Assembly: GCA_964493095.1 (NCBI GenBank)
Contig: CAZBNG010000003.1
Span: forward strand, 1-64,000
Reading direction: 5' to 3'
Length of the DNA: 64,000 nucleotides
Origin: CAYXSX01 sp964493095
Lineage (GTDB): Bacteria > Pseudomonadota > Alphaproteobacteria > Micavibrionales > Micavibrionaceae
The notes below the pieces were generated by a model. It did no database searches and had not been told where the DNA came from. It saw only the letters and a list, made by a program, of their open reading frames with translations. Of this stretch, positions 53,728 to 62,141 are shown piece by piece; position 1 is the stretch's first letter, and each line of letters starts with the position of its first letter. Position numbers and translations under genes: made by a program.

Positions 53728-54173
53728 CCGCGATACGTTTTTACCACCTGCAAACGCAAACGATGACGCAGGCGCTTCCCGCCCTGATCACTAAAGCCTA
53801 TGAGCAAGGCCATAAAATCCTTGTTAAAACCGCAGATGAACGCACGGCGCAGGATTTAAGCGAGCACCTGTGGACCTCCAACCCGGGCAGCTTCCTGCCT
53901 CACGGCACAGCAAAAGACGGCTACAAAGACCTCCAGCCAATCTTCCTGACCCCCGGGAACGACAACCCCGCCGGGGCGGATGTCCTGATCGTAGCAGGCG
54001 GAGAAACCCCGCAGGAAATAGAGAGCTTTGCCCTGTGCTGCGAAATGCTTGATGGCCGAAATGAAGCCGCCATAAAAGCAGCCCGCGAGCGCTGGAAAAC
54101 CTACAAGGAAGCCGGGCACGAAGTAACCTACTGGCAGCAGACCCCGCAAGGCGGCTGGGAACAAAAAGTCTGA
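53724..54173 (+). CDS. holC: DNA polymerase III subunit chi
   Basis: 149 aa. FYHLQTQTMTQALPALITKA, GHKILVKTADERTAQDLSEH, LWTSNPGSFLPHGTAKDG and PIFLTPGNDNPAGADVLIV follow the chi-subunit pattern; the C-terminus RERWKTYKEAGHEVTYWQQT is typical. It links the clamp loader to single-strand DNA-binding protein. The pepA-holC pairing is common in proteobacteria; here a KamA-like gene sits between them. A strong terminator follows. Confidence 0.93.
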   Translation: MTAIRFYHLQTQTMTQALPALITKAYEQGHKILVKTADERTAQDLSEHLWTSNPGSFLPHGTAKDGYKDLQPIFLTPGNDNPAGADVLIVAGGETPQEIESFALCCEMLDGRNEAAIKAARERWKTYKEAGHEVTYWQQTPQGGWEQKV

Positions 54174-54223
54174 AGAAGCCGCACCTGATCACCGCAAAAC
54201 CCATAAAATCAGCGAAAACCCAT

Positions 54224-54254
54224 AAAAAACGCGGGAATTTCCCCGCGTTTTTTT
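54224..54254. terminator. Bidirectional terminator between holC and the cytochrome c gene
   Basis: Six A, then CGCGGG, a short loop, CCCGCG and seven T. The T-tract on the plus side and A-tract on the other side let it serve both convergent genes (holC ending at 54173, cytochrome c ending at 54285). Confidence 0.9.
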
Positions 54255-54284
54255 AAGTCCTATAGTCCATTATCTAAAGGCCTA

Positions 54285-54902
54285 TTATTGCTCCTGCGCA
54301 ACTTCCCCTTCTGCCTGTTCCGCTTCAGGAGGCGCAAGTTCGGCCTGTTCCGCCTTAATTTCTGCCTCGGTCGGCAAGGGCGGCGGATTGTCACTGTTGG
54401 TTCTGAGCCACGCAATGACCGCCGCACGATCCTCAGGAGATTTGAGACCTACGAACGTCATCTTGGTGCCGGGAATGAATTTCTTGGGCTTCCACAGGAA
54501 ATGGTTAAGTTGCGTATAGCTCCATTTTCCACCATGTTCCGTCATCGCGGTGGAGTAAGAAAAACCAGCCTTGGACGCCTTATTCGAACCTACAACGCCC
54601 CACAAATTCGGACCCTGCTTGATCGGACCGCCCTTTTCGAAACTGTGACATGCCGCACAGGCCTTGGTCAGCTTTGCGCCGCGCGCAATATCGGCGGAAG
54701 CGATTAAATGAATTGCCGGCTCCGGCAACTGCGCTTTGATTTCACCGCCGCCCGAAACCATGGCAGAGCCCTCGATCTCGACAGCGTCTTTTTCCAATTC
54801 TTCAGGATGAACGACCTTTTCAGCAACAAAGCCGGCAAGCATCGCAACAATGCCGGCTACAAGCACGGCCGCAAATATTTTATTTAGCTCAAAACTTGAC
54901 AT
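54285..54902 (-). CDS. Membrane-anchored c-type cytochrome
   Basis: 205 aa. An N-terminal uncleaved helix (IFAAVLVAGIVAMLAGFVAE) anchors a class I cytochrome c domain. Heme is attached at CAACHSF (CxxCH, with the His ligand), and the Met ligand is probably in GTKMTFVGLK. The GPNLWGVVG and FLWKPKKFIPG segments match CycM-type cytochromes that donate electrons to aa3 oxidase. The C-terminal tail (AEIKAEQAELAPPEAEQAEG) is acidic and Pro/Glu-rich. Likely partner of the oxidase cluster at 8465-17289. Confidence 0.92.
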   Translation of the reverse strand: MSSFELNKIFAAVLVAGIVAMLAGFVAEKVVHPEELEKDAVEIEGSAMVSGGGEIKAQLPEPAIHLIASADIARGAKLTKACAACHSFEKGGPIKQGPNLWGVVGSNKASKAGFSYSTAMTEHGGKWSYTQLNHFLWKPKKFIPGTKMTFVGLKSPEDRAAVIAWLRTNSDNPPPLPTEAEIKAEQAELAPPEAEQAEGEVAQEQ

Positions 54903-54970
54903 GGATTATCCGCAAAATTTGGGTTAGTTAAGGTTTTGTTTTATTAAAGTAAGCAATCTTCTTACTTTTG

Positions 54971-54999
54971 TCGACATACATATACAGGATGCGTATAGT
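54971..54999 (+). promoter_or_regulatory. Sigma-70-type promoter of pheA
   Basis: TCGACA (5/6 match to the -35 consensus), 17-base spacer, TATAGT (5/6 match to -10). The predicted start is near 55006, about 28 bases before the pheA ATG. An 8-bp inverted repeat (AAAGTAAG and CTTACTTT, 54946-54968) overlaps the upstream edge and could be an operator. Confidence 0.6.
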
Positions 55000-55033
55000 C
55001 GATCAACCGAAAATAACGGAACATTAAAAAGAG

Positions 55034-55903
55034 ATGGCTGAAAAATATAAAAATATCGCATTTCAGGGCATGCCCGGCGCCTATTCCGACCTGGCCTGCA
55101 GGACTGTTTTCCCGGACCTTGAGACGGTGCCATGCGCCTCTTTTGAAGATGTTTTCACCGCCGTGCGCGAGGATAAGGCCGATCTGGCCATGATTCCTAT
55201 TGACAATACCATCGCCGGGCGCGTTGCCGACGTACATCACCTGATGCCCACAGGCGATTTGTTCATTATCGGCGAGCATTTCCAGAAAATTCAGCATGCC
55301 CTTTTAGGGGTCAAAGGTGCCAAAATCAGCGACCTGAAGCATGTACACAGCCATGTGCACGCGATTCCCCAGTGCCGTAAAACCATTCAGAAACTGGGGG
55401 TTAAGGCCCATATCCACGCCGATACCGCCGGAGCCGCAGAGGAAACCGCCCAGCGCGGCGATAAAGCGCACGGTGCGATTGCCTCGCTTCTGGCCGCCGA
55501 GCTTTACGGACTCGACGTTTTACAGGAGGATGTACAGGACGCCCACCATAACACCACGCGCTTCCTTATCCTTTCCCGCGACCCGCAAATTCCCGATCTC
55601 AATCCGGATCAGGATATTATAACCAGCCTTATTTTCGGCGTACGGCATATTCCCGCATCGCTTTATAAATGCCTGGGCGGTTTTGCCACTAACGGTCTGA
55701 GCCTTTCAAAGCTTGAATCCTATGTAGACGAGAATTTTCAAGCCGCCCACTTTTTCTGCGACGTTGAAGGACACTACGAAAGCCCCGGTTTCCAGAGAGC
55801 GCTGGAAGAACTTGGTTTTTACGCCCGTGACGTGAAATTCCTGGGGGCATACCCGGCGCATGAATTCCGTAAGACCAAAGCCAGAAAAAATATAGAGCTT
55901 TAG
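55034..55903 (+). CDS. pheA: Prephenate dehydratase
   Basis: Converts prephenate to phenylpyruvate for phenylalanine synthesis. 289 aa, the monofunctional form without chorismate mutase. The catalytic domain has FQGMPGAYSDLACRTVFP, MIPIDNTIAGRVADVHHL and HHNTTRFLILSR (catalytic Thr-Arg-Phe). The C-terminal ACT domain has SLIFGVRHIPASLYKCLGGF and LSKLESYVDEN, the allosteric phenylalanine site (ESRP-like). Divergent from the cytochrome c gene. Confidence 0.95.
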   Translation: MAEKYKNIAFQGMPGAYSDLACRTVFPDLETVPCASFEDVFTAVREDKADLAMIPIDNTIAGRVADVHHLMPTGDLFIIGEHFQKIQHALLGVKGAKISDLKHVHSHVHAIPQCRKTIQKLGVKAHIHADTAGAAEETAQRGDKAHGAIASLLAAELYGLDVLQEDVQDAHHNTTRFLILSRDPQIPDLNPDQDIITSLIFGVRHIPASLYKCLGGFATNGLSLSKLESYVDENFQAAHFFCDVEGHYESPGFQRALEELGFYARDVKFLGAYPAHEFRKTKARKNIEL

Positions 55904-55919
55904 CCCACCTCCTTATCAT

Positions 55920-55942
55920 GTTAGGGTCTTCCTAACGTTAGG
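55920..55942 (+). promoter_or_regulatory. Triple half-site repeat overlapping a ribosome binding site
   Basis: GTTAGG, five bases, then CCTAACGTTAGG. The last twelve bases are a perfect palindrome, and the first half-site also pairs with CCTAAC. The final GTTAGGAG carries the ribosome binding site of the gene at 55951. It could be an operator for a dimeric regulator or an RNA switch with two alternative pairings. Confidence 0.45.
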
Positions 55943-55950
55943 AGTTTATT

Positions 55951-56289
55951 ATGCCAACACATGCTGAACTGGGCGCCAAATTACTCGTTGATGCCGCCGG
56001 TTTTTTCGAGAATCTGGCCCAGCAAAACCCTCCACTGCAAGATCAGATGACGGAGAACGCTACCGTGTTTAAACAAATGGCGACAATGCTCTCTCAGGAT
56101 CCGCAGGGAATGCTTGACGATTCTTCTCATGCGGAGCTTGCCGCACGGCTTTTGCGGGATACGGCGACATTTTTCCGCACACTGGCAGAGAAAAATGAAG
56201 CGATTTCCGACCAGATGGAAGAGAACGCCAATGTTTACGCACAGATCGCCGACCTGCTGGAAGATAACCCCCTAGGCGTTCTGGAATAA
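55951..56289 (+). CDS. Internally duplicated helical protein, 112 aa
   Basis: Made of two copies of one roughly 50-residue unit: HAELGAKLLVDAAGFFENLA (residue 4 on) and HAELAARLLRDTATFFRTLA (about 60 on). Both continue with a Gln/Asp-rich helix (QDQMTENATVFKQMA and SDQMEENANVYAQIA) and end in an acidic DPQGML/NPLGVL turn. Each unit is probably two helices. No signal, no metal motif. I have seen similar small alphaproteobacterial proteins but cannot name a function. AGGAG precedes the ATG within a palindrome. Confidence 0.75.
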   Translation: MPTHAELGAKLLVDAAGFFENLAQQNPPLQDQMTENATVFKQMATMLSQDPQGMLDDSSHAELAARLLRDTATFFRTLAEKNEAISDQMEENANVYAQIADLLEDNPLGVLE

Positions 56290-56414
56290 GGTTTCCGGCA
56301 TAAAAACGTAAGCCTTTCTTGTATTTCACGGCCCATATTTGTTATCATTAAGCCGCTTCAACCTTTCAGGGAAACCCCTTCCTTGCCCGGCAACTTCAAG
56401 AGTGACTGATACAA

Positions 56415-58901
56415 ATGGCCCGTGCGCGCAGCGTTAATAACCGATCGAGATCAAAATCCAGGGGCGGCGTTCTTCCCGAACGTTTGCAGATATTTCTGGC
56501 GCGCCGTCTTGTCGATATTGCCGCAGGCATCATGTTTGTAGGCGGTCTTTTCCTGTTTCTGTCACTGGCCAGCTATCACCACGGCGACCCGTCCCTTAAT
56601 ACGGCGGCGGAAGAAAATGTGTCCAACTGGGCCGGGCAGCCAGGTGCCTGGGCAGCCGACCTGCTTTTACAGACGATCGGCGGTGCGGCTTTTGCGCTTG
56701 CCGTAACCTTTATTGTCTGGGGCCTGCGCATTTTTAACCGCCAATCCCTGCGTCCTTTCTGGGCGCGGGTTATCGCTCTTCTGGCGGCCACGCCGATGCT
56801 TTGCATTGCCATGGCGCAAATCCCCGCCGGTGACTGGCTTGTCCACCCTTTCCTTGGTGCCAGCGCCGGAACGCTGATGCTGGAAAACCTCGCGGAAACA
56901 GCGGCACGGTTTAACCTGCCCGTTGGGCGCGGGATGATTGTAGCTGTCGGTGCCTTAACCGGTACGGCCTCCCTGCTTTTTGCCTGCGGTGTACGCTTTG
57001 CCGAAATCATGTTTGTCCTGCATACGCTTAAAAACACCGTACTCTTCTTTGCTTTTAACACCTACCATCTCAGCCGCGCCTTTGCCGGATGGATCAGTCA
57101 CTACAATGATCCGTCCTATCGCGGCGAAAGCATCAAGCTTTTCAAAATGCCCGAACTCTCATGGCCGTCCCGCGATGAGGAGGAAGTTTTTGAAGAAGAG
57201 GAAAGCGAAGGGGAAAGCCTTGAGCCTGCTCCGCTTACACGAAAGACCCCGGTGGCAACGGTTCCAGAATTGGCCGATACTTTAGCCAATTCAGCGCCTC
57301 ACATTCCTATCGTCGCACCACAAAAAGCATCTGTTAAACATAAAGACAGCACTCAACAACGTTTTCAGCTCTCCGACGGCGACTGGGAATTGCCTTCCCT
57401 GTCCCTGCTACAGGATATTCCCGACGATCACCATGACGAGGTTCCCAGCGAAGACTCTTTGCGCAAGAACGCCCAGCTCCTGCAAAATGTACTAAGTGAC
57501 TTTAATGTTCAGGGTGATATTGTCTCCATTCACCCCGGCCCCGTGGTCACACTGTACGAGTTGGAACCCGCTCCCGGAACCAAGACCAGCCGCGTGATTT
57601 CGCTTTCCGACGATATTGCGCGCTCCATGTCCGCCGTATCCGTGCGTATTGCCGTAGTGCCGGGCCGCAACGTCATCGGCATCGAAATGCCCAACAAAAC
57701 CCGCCAGATCGTTTACATGCGTGAAATGCTGGAATCCCGCCTGTACGAGAAGTCCAATGCCAGGCTTCCACTGATTTTGGGTAAGGATATCAGCGGCCAG
57801 CCAATTATGGCCGATTTAGCGAAAATGCCTCACCTGCTTGTCGCGGGAACAACCGGCTCGGGTAAATCCGTGGCGGTGAACACCATGATCCTGTCCCTGC
57901 TTTTCCGTCTTTCGCCGGAGCAGTGCCGCTTTATCATGATCGATCCGAAAATGCTGGAGCTTTCCGTCTATGACGACATTCCGCACCTGCTTTCCCCCGT
58001 GGTGACGGAACCGGGCAAGGCGGTCGTTGCCCTTAAATGGGCGGTCAATGAAATGGAAGAGCGCTACCGTGCCATGTCCAAGCTGGGCGTACGCAATATC
58101 GAAGGGTACAATACCCGTATGCGCGAAGCGCTTAAAAAGGGCGAAACCCTCTCCCGGCAGGTACAGACAGGCTTCGACCCCGAATCCGGCAAACCGGTCT
58201 ATGAAGAACAACCGATGAATATGAGTGAGCTGCCTTATATCGTCATCGTCGTGGACGAGTTTGCCGACCTGATGCTGGTGGCCGGCAAGGACGTGGAAAA
58301 CGCTATCCAGCGCCTCGCCCAGATGGCGCGGGCTGCGGGCATACACCTGATCATGGCCACGCAACGCCCATCCGTGGACGTTATCACAGGCGTGATCAAG
58401 GCTAACTTCCCCACGCGGATATCTTTCGCCGTAACCTCAAAAATCGACTCCCGCACTATTCTGGGCGAGGGCGGGGCCGAGCAGCTTCTGGGCATGGGCG
58501 ATATGCTGTATATGGCGCCGGGCGGACGTATCACGCGCGTACACGGCCCCTTTGTATCGGATGGCGACGTACAGAAGGTTACTGATTCCCTCCGGGCGCA
58601 AGGCTCCCCTGCCTATCTCGAAGATATTACCGAAGGCGGGGAATTCGGCGGCAGCGAGGTTATGGGCGCCCTGTTTGGCGAAGGCGGCGGGGATAACAGC
58701 GTGGATGAGCTTTACGACCATGCCGTGGCCATCGTGGCGCGTGAGGGCAAAGTTTCCACCAGCTTTATCCAGCGTCACCTGCAAATCGGTTATAACCGCG
58801 CTGCACGCATAGTCGAGGAGATGGAGCGTCAGGGCATTATTTCCGCCGCTTCCCCCACCGGAAAACGTGAAATTCTGGTCCGCGACTTCAGTGACGTCTA
58901 G
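56415..58901 (+). CDS. ftsK: DNA translocase FtsK
   Basis: Segregates chromosome termini during division and activates XerCD at dif. 828 aa. Four N-terminal membrane helices (to about residue 215), an acidic Pro-poor linker (EEEVFEEEESEGESLEPAPL), an alpha domain (DFNVQGDIVSIHPGPVVTLY), then the RecA-like motor with Walker A AGTTGSGKSVAVN (about 477-489), Walker B IVIVVDEFADLM and QRPSVDVITGVIKANFPTRI. The C-terminal gamma winged helix (about 763-825, VSTSFIQRHLQIGYNRAARI) reads the KOPS sequences. The linker is shorter than in E. coli, as usual in alphaproteobacteria. Confidence 0.96.
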   Translation: MARARSVNNRSRSKSRGGVLPERLQIFLARRLVDIAAGIMFVGGLFLFLSLASYHHGDPSLNTAAEENVSNWAGQPGAWAADLLLQTIGGAAFALAVTFIVWGLRIFNRQSLRPFWARVIALLAATPMLCIAMAQIPAGDWLVHPFLGASAGTLMLENLAETAARFNLPVGRGMIVAVGALTGTASLLFACGVRFAEIMFVLHTLKNTVLFFAFNTYHLSRAFAGWISHYNDPSYRGESIKLFKMPELSWPSRDEEEVFEEEESEGESLEPAPLTRKTPVATVPELADTLANSAPHIPIVAPQKASVKHKDSTQQRFQLSDGDWELPSLSLLQDIPDDHHDEVPSEDSLRKNAQLLQNVLSDFNVQGDIVSIHPGPVVTLYELEPAPGTKTSRVISLSDDIARSMSAVSVRIAVVPGRNVIGIEMPNKTRQIVYMREMLESRLYEKSNARLPLILGKDISGQPIMADLAKMPHLLVAGTTGSGKSVAVNTMILSLLFRLSPEQCRFIMIDPKMLELSVYDDIPHLLSPVVTEPGKAVVALKWAVNEMEERYRAMSKLGVRNIEGYNTRMREALKKGETLSRQVQTGFDPESGKPVYEEQPMNMSELPYIVIVVDEFADLMLVAGKDVENAIQRLAQMARAAGIHLIMATQRPSVDVITGVIKANFPTRISFAVTSKIDSRTILGEGGAEQLLGMGDMLYMAPGGRITRVHGPFVSDGDVQKVTDSLRAQGSPAYLEDITEGGEFGGSEVMGALFGEGGGDNSVDELYDHAVAIVAREGKVSTSFIQRHLQIGYNRAARIVEEMERQGIISAASPTGKREILVRDFSDV

Positions 58902-58957
58902 AAAAACAATGAAAAGCACTCTACATTCTTCTCCATAACGTTTTAAGGAGACCGCTT

Positions 58958-59569
58958 TTGCGCATTCTACGCTTTTTGTTTTGCCTGACCCTGCTCACGC
59001 TTCCATCCGCCGCATACGCGAATAAAACCACCGATATACAGGCGGCGCAGGATTACCTGCAAAATCTGCACACGGCCAAAGCCCGTTTTGTGCAAACCAC
59101 GAATGACGGCACGCAGCTGGTCGGGAATTTTTACCTCGACCGTCCGGGAAAGCTGCGCTTCGAATACGACCCACCCATCAAGGATTTCATCGTCGCGGAC
59201 GGGTTTTTAATCTATTTCTATGACGGACAGCTCAAGGAGCAGACCCACGCGCCGATCGGCAGCACGCTGGCGGACTTCTTCCTGCAAAAGAACATCGACC
59301 TGCATGATGAGGACCTGAAAATAACCGAGGTCAAGCGCGGCGGCGGCCTGCTCCAGATCACTCTCGTACAGGCCGACGACCCCGATGCGGGTTCCCTTAC
59401 GCTAGGTTTCAAGGAAAACCCTATGGAGCTTAAAAAGTGGCGCGTCGTAGACGGCCAGGGCATGATTACGGAGATTGAGCTTTTTTATCTCAAAACAGGA
59501 ATCAAACACCCCGGCGGTTTATTCGCCTATGTCGATCCGGAAAGCAAAGAAATCAAATATAATGACTAA
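58958..59569 (+). CDS. lolA: Outer-membrane lipoprotein carrier protein LolA
   Basis: Periplasmic chaperone carrying lipoproteins from LolCDE to the outer membrane. 203 aa. A signal peptide (LRILRFLFCLTLLTLPSAAYA) precedes the half-barrel domain: NLHTAKARFVQTTNDGTQLV, GNFYLDRPGKLRFEYDPPIK, and VVDGQGMITEIELF. The start is a TTG at 58958 with AAGGAG eight bases upstream. The last eight bases overlap the recR start. Confidence 0.92.
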   Translation: MRILRFLFCLTLLTLPSAAYANKTTDIQAAQDYLQNLHTAKARFVQTTNDGTQLVGNFYLDRPGKLRFEYDPPIKDFIVADGFLIYFYDGQLKEQTHAPIGSTLADFFLQKNIDLHDEDLKITEVKRGGGLLQITLVQADDPDAGSLTLGFKENPMELKKWRVVDGQGMITEIELFYLKTGIKHPGGLFAYVDPESKEIKYND

Positions 59570-60167
59570 CCGCCAAGCCAACGGACCACTGGACCACCTG
59601 ATTCGCCAGCTTAGCTCCCTGCCGGGCCTGGGCAGCCGTTCGGCGCGGCGTATCGCCCTGCACCTGCTGTCAAAACGAGATAGCGTCATGCGTCCTCTTG
59701 CGCATGCTATCGAGCAGGCGGCCGAAGAAATCAGGGAATGCGGCCGTTGCGGAAATCTGGATATGATCGACCCCTGCCAGATTTGCCGCGACGACAGGCG
59801 CGACACCTCTAAAATCTGTATCGTAGCGCAGGTCAGCGACTTATGGGCGATCGAGCGTACAGGCGCATACAAAGGGCGCTATCATGTGCTGGGCGGCCTG
59901 CTCTCCGCGCTGGACGGCATTGGACCGGACCAGCTTAAAATAAACAGTCTGGTAAACCGTACGCGCGAAGAACAGCCGGAGGAAATTATACTGGCGCTTA
60001 GCGCCACCGTAGACGGCCAGTCCACAGCCCATTACATCAGCGACCGGCTTTCGCCGCTCGGGATTAAAATCACCCATCTGGCGCACGGCGTGCCGGTGGG
60101 CGGCGAGCTGGATTATCTTGACGATGGCACGATAACCACCGCTCTTAAATCCCGCTCCGCCGCGTAA
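59562..60167 (+). CDS. recR: Recombination mediator RecR
   Basis: RecFOR-pathway DNA-binding protein, 201 aa. Helix-hairpin-helix LSSLPGLGSRSARRIALHLL, zinc finger CGRCGNLDMIDPCQIC (four Cys), then the Toprim domain (ICIVAQVSDLWAIERTGAYK, HVLGGLLSALDGIGPDQL) and LAHGVPVGGELDYLDDGTI at the end. The start is the ATG at 59562, eight bases inside lolA; the frame is open further upstream only as a shadow of lolA. Coupled translation is likely. Confidence 0.96.
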   Translation: MTNRQANGPLDHLIRQLSSLPGLGSRSARRIALHLLSKRDSVMRPLAHAIEQAAEEIRECGRCGNLDMIDPCQICRDDRRDTSKICIVAQVSDLWAIERTGAYKGRYHVLGGLLSALDGIGPDQLKINSLVNRTREEQPEEIILALSATVDGQSTAHYISDRLSPLGIKITHLAHGVPVGGELDYLDDGTITTALKSRSAA

Positions 60168-60170
60168 TTC

Positions 60171-60506
60171 CTATTCTTTTTCAGAGACATAAACCGGGCC
60201 ATCCACAGAGGCGCGCAACACGGCTACATGCGTGTTATGGGCGGCCTGCTCTCCGCCTATGGCAAAGTCGTAATACATCCCTTCGGGGAAATAATGGTCG
60301 GAAGAAGTGGCCGTGACGGTTGCATCGCCAAAGGCGATATATACAGGCACGCTGGCATAGATGCTGATCACACGGGTTTCGGCATTAAAGGCCGTCGAAT
60401 TTCGCGCAGAAGTCGCGGAGGCGCTTATCATATGGGCGCCGCCATCCTTCAGGCGCAGCGCCGGAATGGGGTTATCATTGGAATCCTGTGGCAAAATAGT
60501 AGGCAT
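60171..60506 (-). CDS. Unknown protein, 111 aa
   Basis: I do not recognise it with certainty. Predicted mostly beta: MISASATSARNSTAFNAETR, VISIYASVPVYIAFGDATVT and TSSDHYFPEGMYYDFAIGGE, reminiscent of small virion-associated or structural proteins of phages, but that is only a resemblance. No signal peptide. AGGAGA lies well placed before the ATG. It is convergent with recR (three-base gap) and lies downstream of a terminator that closes the exopolysaccharide genes. Confidence 0.7.
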   Translation of the reverse strand: MPTILPQDSNDNPIPALRLKDGGAHMISASATSARNSTAFNAETRVISIYASVPVYIAFGDATVTATSSDHYFPEGMYYDFAIGGEQAAHNTHVAVLRASVDGPVYVSEKE

Positions 60507-60535
60507 TTTTAAACTCTCCTTTTTTAGATTTAGAC

Positions 60536-60562
60536 AATAAAAAACCGCTTCACGGGAAGCGG
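60536..60562 (-). terminator. Terminator between the exopolysaccharide genes and the 111-aa gene
   Basis: Minus-strand reading: CCGCTTC, loop CCGT, GAAGCGG, then TTTTTTATT. It lies about 78 bases after the stop of the 340-aa gene (60640). A TTGACA hexamer at 60625-60620 (minus) lies upstream of it, so the hairpin could alternatively sit in the leader of the 111-aa gene. Confidence 0.8.
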
Positions 60563-60639
60563 CAAAATCCGGACGGATTTCTGGTGTTGATGGCCCTAAC
60601 TTATCACAAAAAATAGAAATGTCAAGAATTTATTCCTAG

Positions 60640-61662
60640 TTATATGCCCCAGCGCATTTTGTGCTCCCGATACCCCTTGCTGCCCGCGCCCACCCAGCAG
60701 GAAGCAACCACTGCCCAGCCGCATACCCAGAGCGCCATTTTAGACAGGCTGTACTCTATGAAAACATCGCACAGAACCATTGCTATCAGTGTTAATATAC
60801 CTACGAACACAAACTCCTTCTGACCGGTGCGACGAAACAATCCCCGCAGCAAAACCAGCGCCGTCCAGAGCCCGGCACCATATAACAGCAGCGCCCCTAT
60901 CCACCCCAGCCCGGCGATACGCATGGCGAAACTTGAAAATGGTGCCTCGGGAAGCACGCCAATATTTTGCATTACCGTCAGCCTGCCCCAGCCATAACCT
61001 GTTTTCAGATCATCAAGTCCCAGCGGAAAGGAAAATACAGGCGTTAAAATTCCCGCGTTAAAAAGCAGTGATAAACAAAAAAGCACGAATCCAACCCACA
61101 CAATGACCGTCCTTTGTTCGCGTATGTAAGAAAAACTCATGCTCTGCCAAAAGGCGGCACCAACAATCATGATCTGGGCCCAGTTCATGAACACATCCTG
61201 CAAAGCAATGGTGAAGAACCCCGGATAACCGTTCCCCCTCTTTTCAAAAAACGCCGAGATATTATGTTGCAAATCGGTAAAAACGGGGAAATCCGGAAGC
61301 GTAAAACACAAATACGCCCCCCAGAGCATGTAAACAACAACCATCAAAATCAGAATGTAGCTCAGACTGTTTATCGCGCGCAGAGCCATAAAACCGTTAT
61401 CCTTGTAATAAACGCCTTGCATGCTGCGAAGGATTTCCTGCGGCAATTCCTCCCGGCGCTGTGTATTCGTCTGACGGCGAAAAAACCAGATAACCTCATA
61501 AAGCCATAAAAGCCGCAGAGCGGCGGCAAAACCCCACCCCAAAAGCAGGAGGCCTACCCCTTGTGGCGTAACGGGAAAGAAAACAAAATAAAGCGCCGTA
61601 ACTAACAGCAGAATAATCAGATAAAACAAGCCTGTATGCTCCGTATATCCCCTGAAACTCAT
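60640..61662 (-). CDS. Polytopic membrane protein of the exopolysaccharide cluster, 340 aa
   Basis: About eight to ten hydrophobic helices with short loops. Near the middle TLPDFPVFTDLQHNISAFFE and RGNGYPGFFTIALQDVFMNW form a long loop, and LDDLKTGYGWGRLTVMQNIG another. It has the general look of a Wzy polymerase or O-antigen-ligase-type protein, but I see no diagnostic motif, so the role is inferred only from the adjoining Wzc gene. The start overlaps the 151-aa gene by four bases (ATGA). Confidence 0.7.
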   Translation of the reverse strand: MSFRGYTEHTGLFYLIILLLVTALYFVFFPVTPQGVGLLLLGWGFAAALRLLWLYEVIWFFRRQTNTQRREELPQEILRSMQGVYYKDNGFMALRAINSLSYILILMVVVYMLWGAYLCFTLPDFPVFTDLQHNISAFFEKRGNGYPGFFTIALQDVFMNWAQIMIVGAAFWQSMSFSYIREQRTVIVWVGFVLFCLSLLFNAGILTPVFSFPLGLDDLKTGYGWGRLTVMQNIGVLPEAPFSSFAMRIAGLGWIGALLLYGAGLWTALVLLRGLFRRTGQKEFVFVGILTLIAMVLCDVFIEYSLSKMALWVCGWAVVASCWVGAGSKGYREHKMRWGI

Positions 61663-62114
61663 GGCGACACCTCTTGCGGCAATATGCGCTTTCCGGTTTC
61701 CAGTGCTTTAAACGTCCTGATCATCTGGCGTTTCCTGTTTATCTCCTGCCCTAGCGCAGGCTTTAACTGCGCCGCAATTGCCCTGGCTTCTTCCGTTCCG
61801 CCCGGCGTTTTTTCCTCCTGAAAAGAGAGCACATCCGCCATACGCATCCATAAGATAGGCTCGTAAGGCGCCAGCGCCAGCGCATCCATCAGAGCTTCGT
61901 AAGCAACCCTTTGTGTATAACCGGTGTCGTTTTCAGAAGAAGCTGAATTCTTATAACGAATCAAGGCCGTCAGACTAAGATCGGCGCTAACCTGCGCCCG
62001 ATGCTGATAATCCTTAATGAAGGAAAGGTACAAACCGATAGCGAAAGACAGGGCCACAAAACCCAGCAATATAAGAAGACGCAGCGGCTGTATCGAACTG
62101 GTTGTCTTTTTCAC
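61659..62114 (-). CDS. Single-helix protein of the exopolysaccharide cluster, 151 aa
   Basis: No family recognised. One N-terminal transmembrane helix (LRLLILLGFVALSFAIGLYL) then a helical soluble part (YEALMDALALAPYEPILWMR is tetratricopeptide-like: ALxLAPxxPxxW). It is probably periplasmic with the helix as anchor. It lies between the Wzc-type kinase gene (27 bases upstream) and the 340-aa membrane protein, in one operon. Confidence 0.7.
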   Translation of the reverse strand: MKKTTSSIQPLRLLILLGFVALSFAIGLYLSFIKDYQHRAQVSADLSLTALIRYKNSASSENDTGYTQRVAYEALMDALALAPYEPILWMRMADVLSFQEEKTPGGTEEARAIAAQLKPALGQEINRKRQMIRTFKALETGKRILPQEVSP

Positions 62115-62141
62115 TCAAATGCCCCGCCGGAAGCCGGAATA

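Noticed and set aside
59475..59561. Upstream extension of RecR
   Set aside because: Lies in another frame of lolA; RecR proteins start at the helix-hairpin-helix region reached from 59562.
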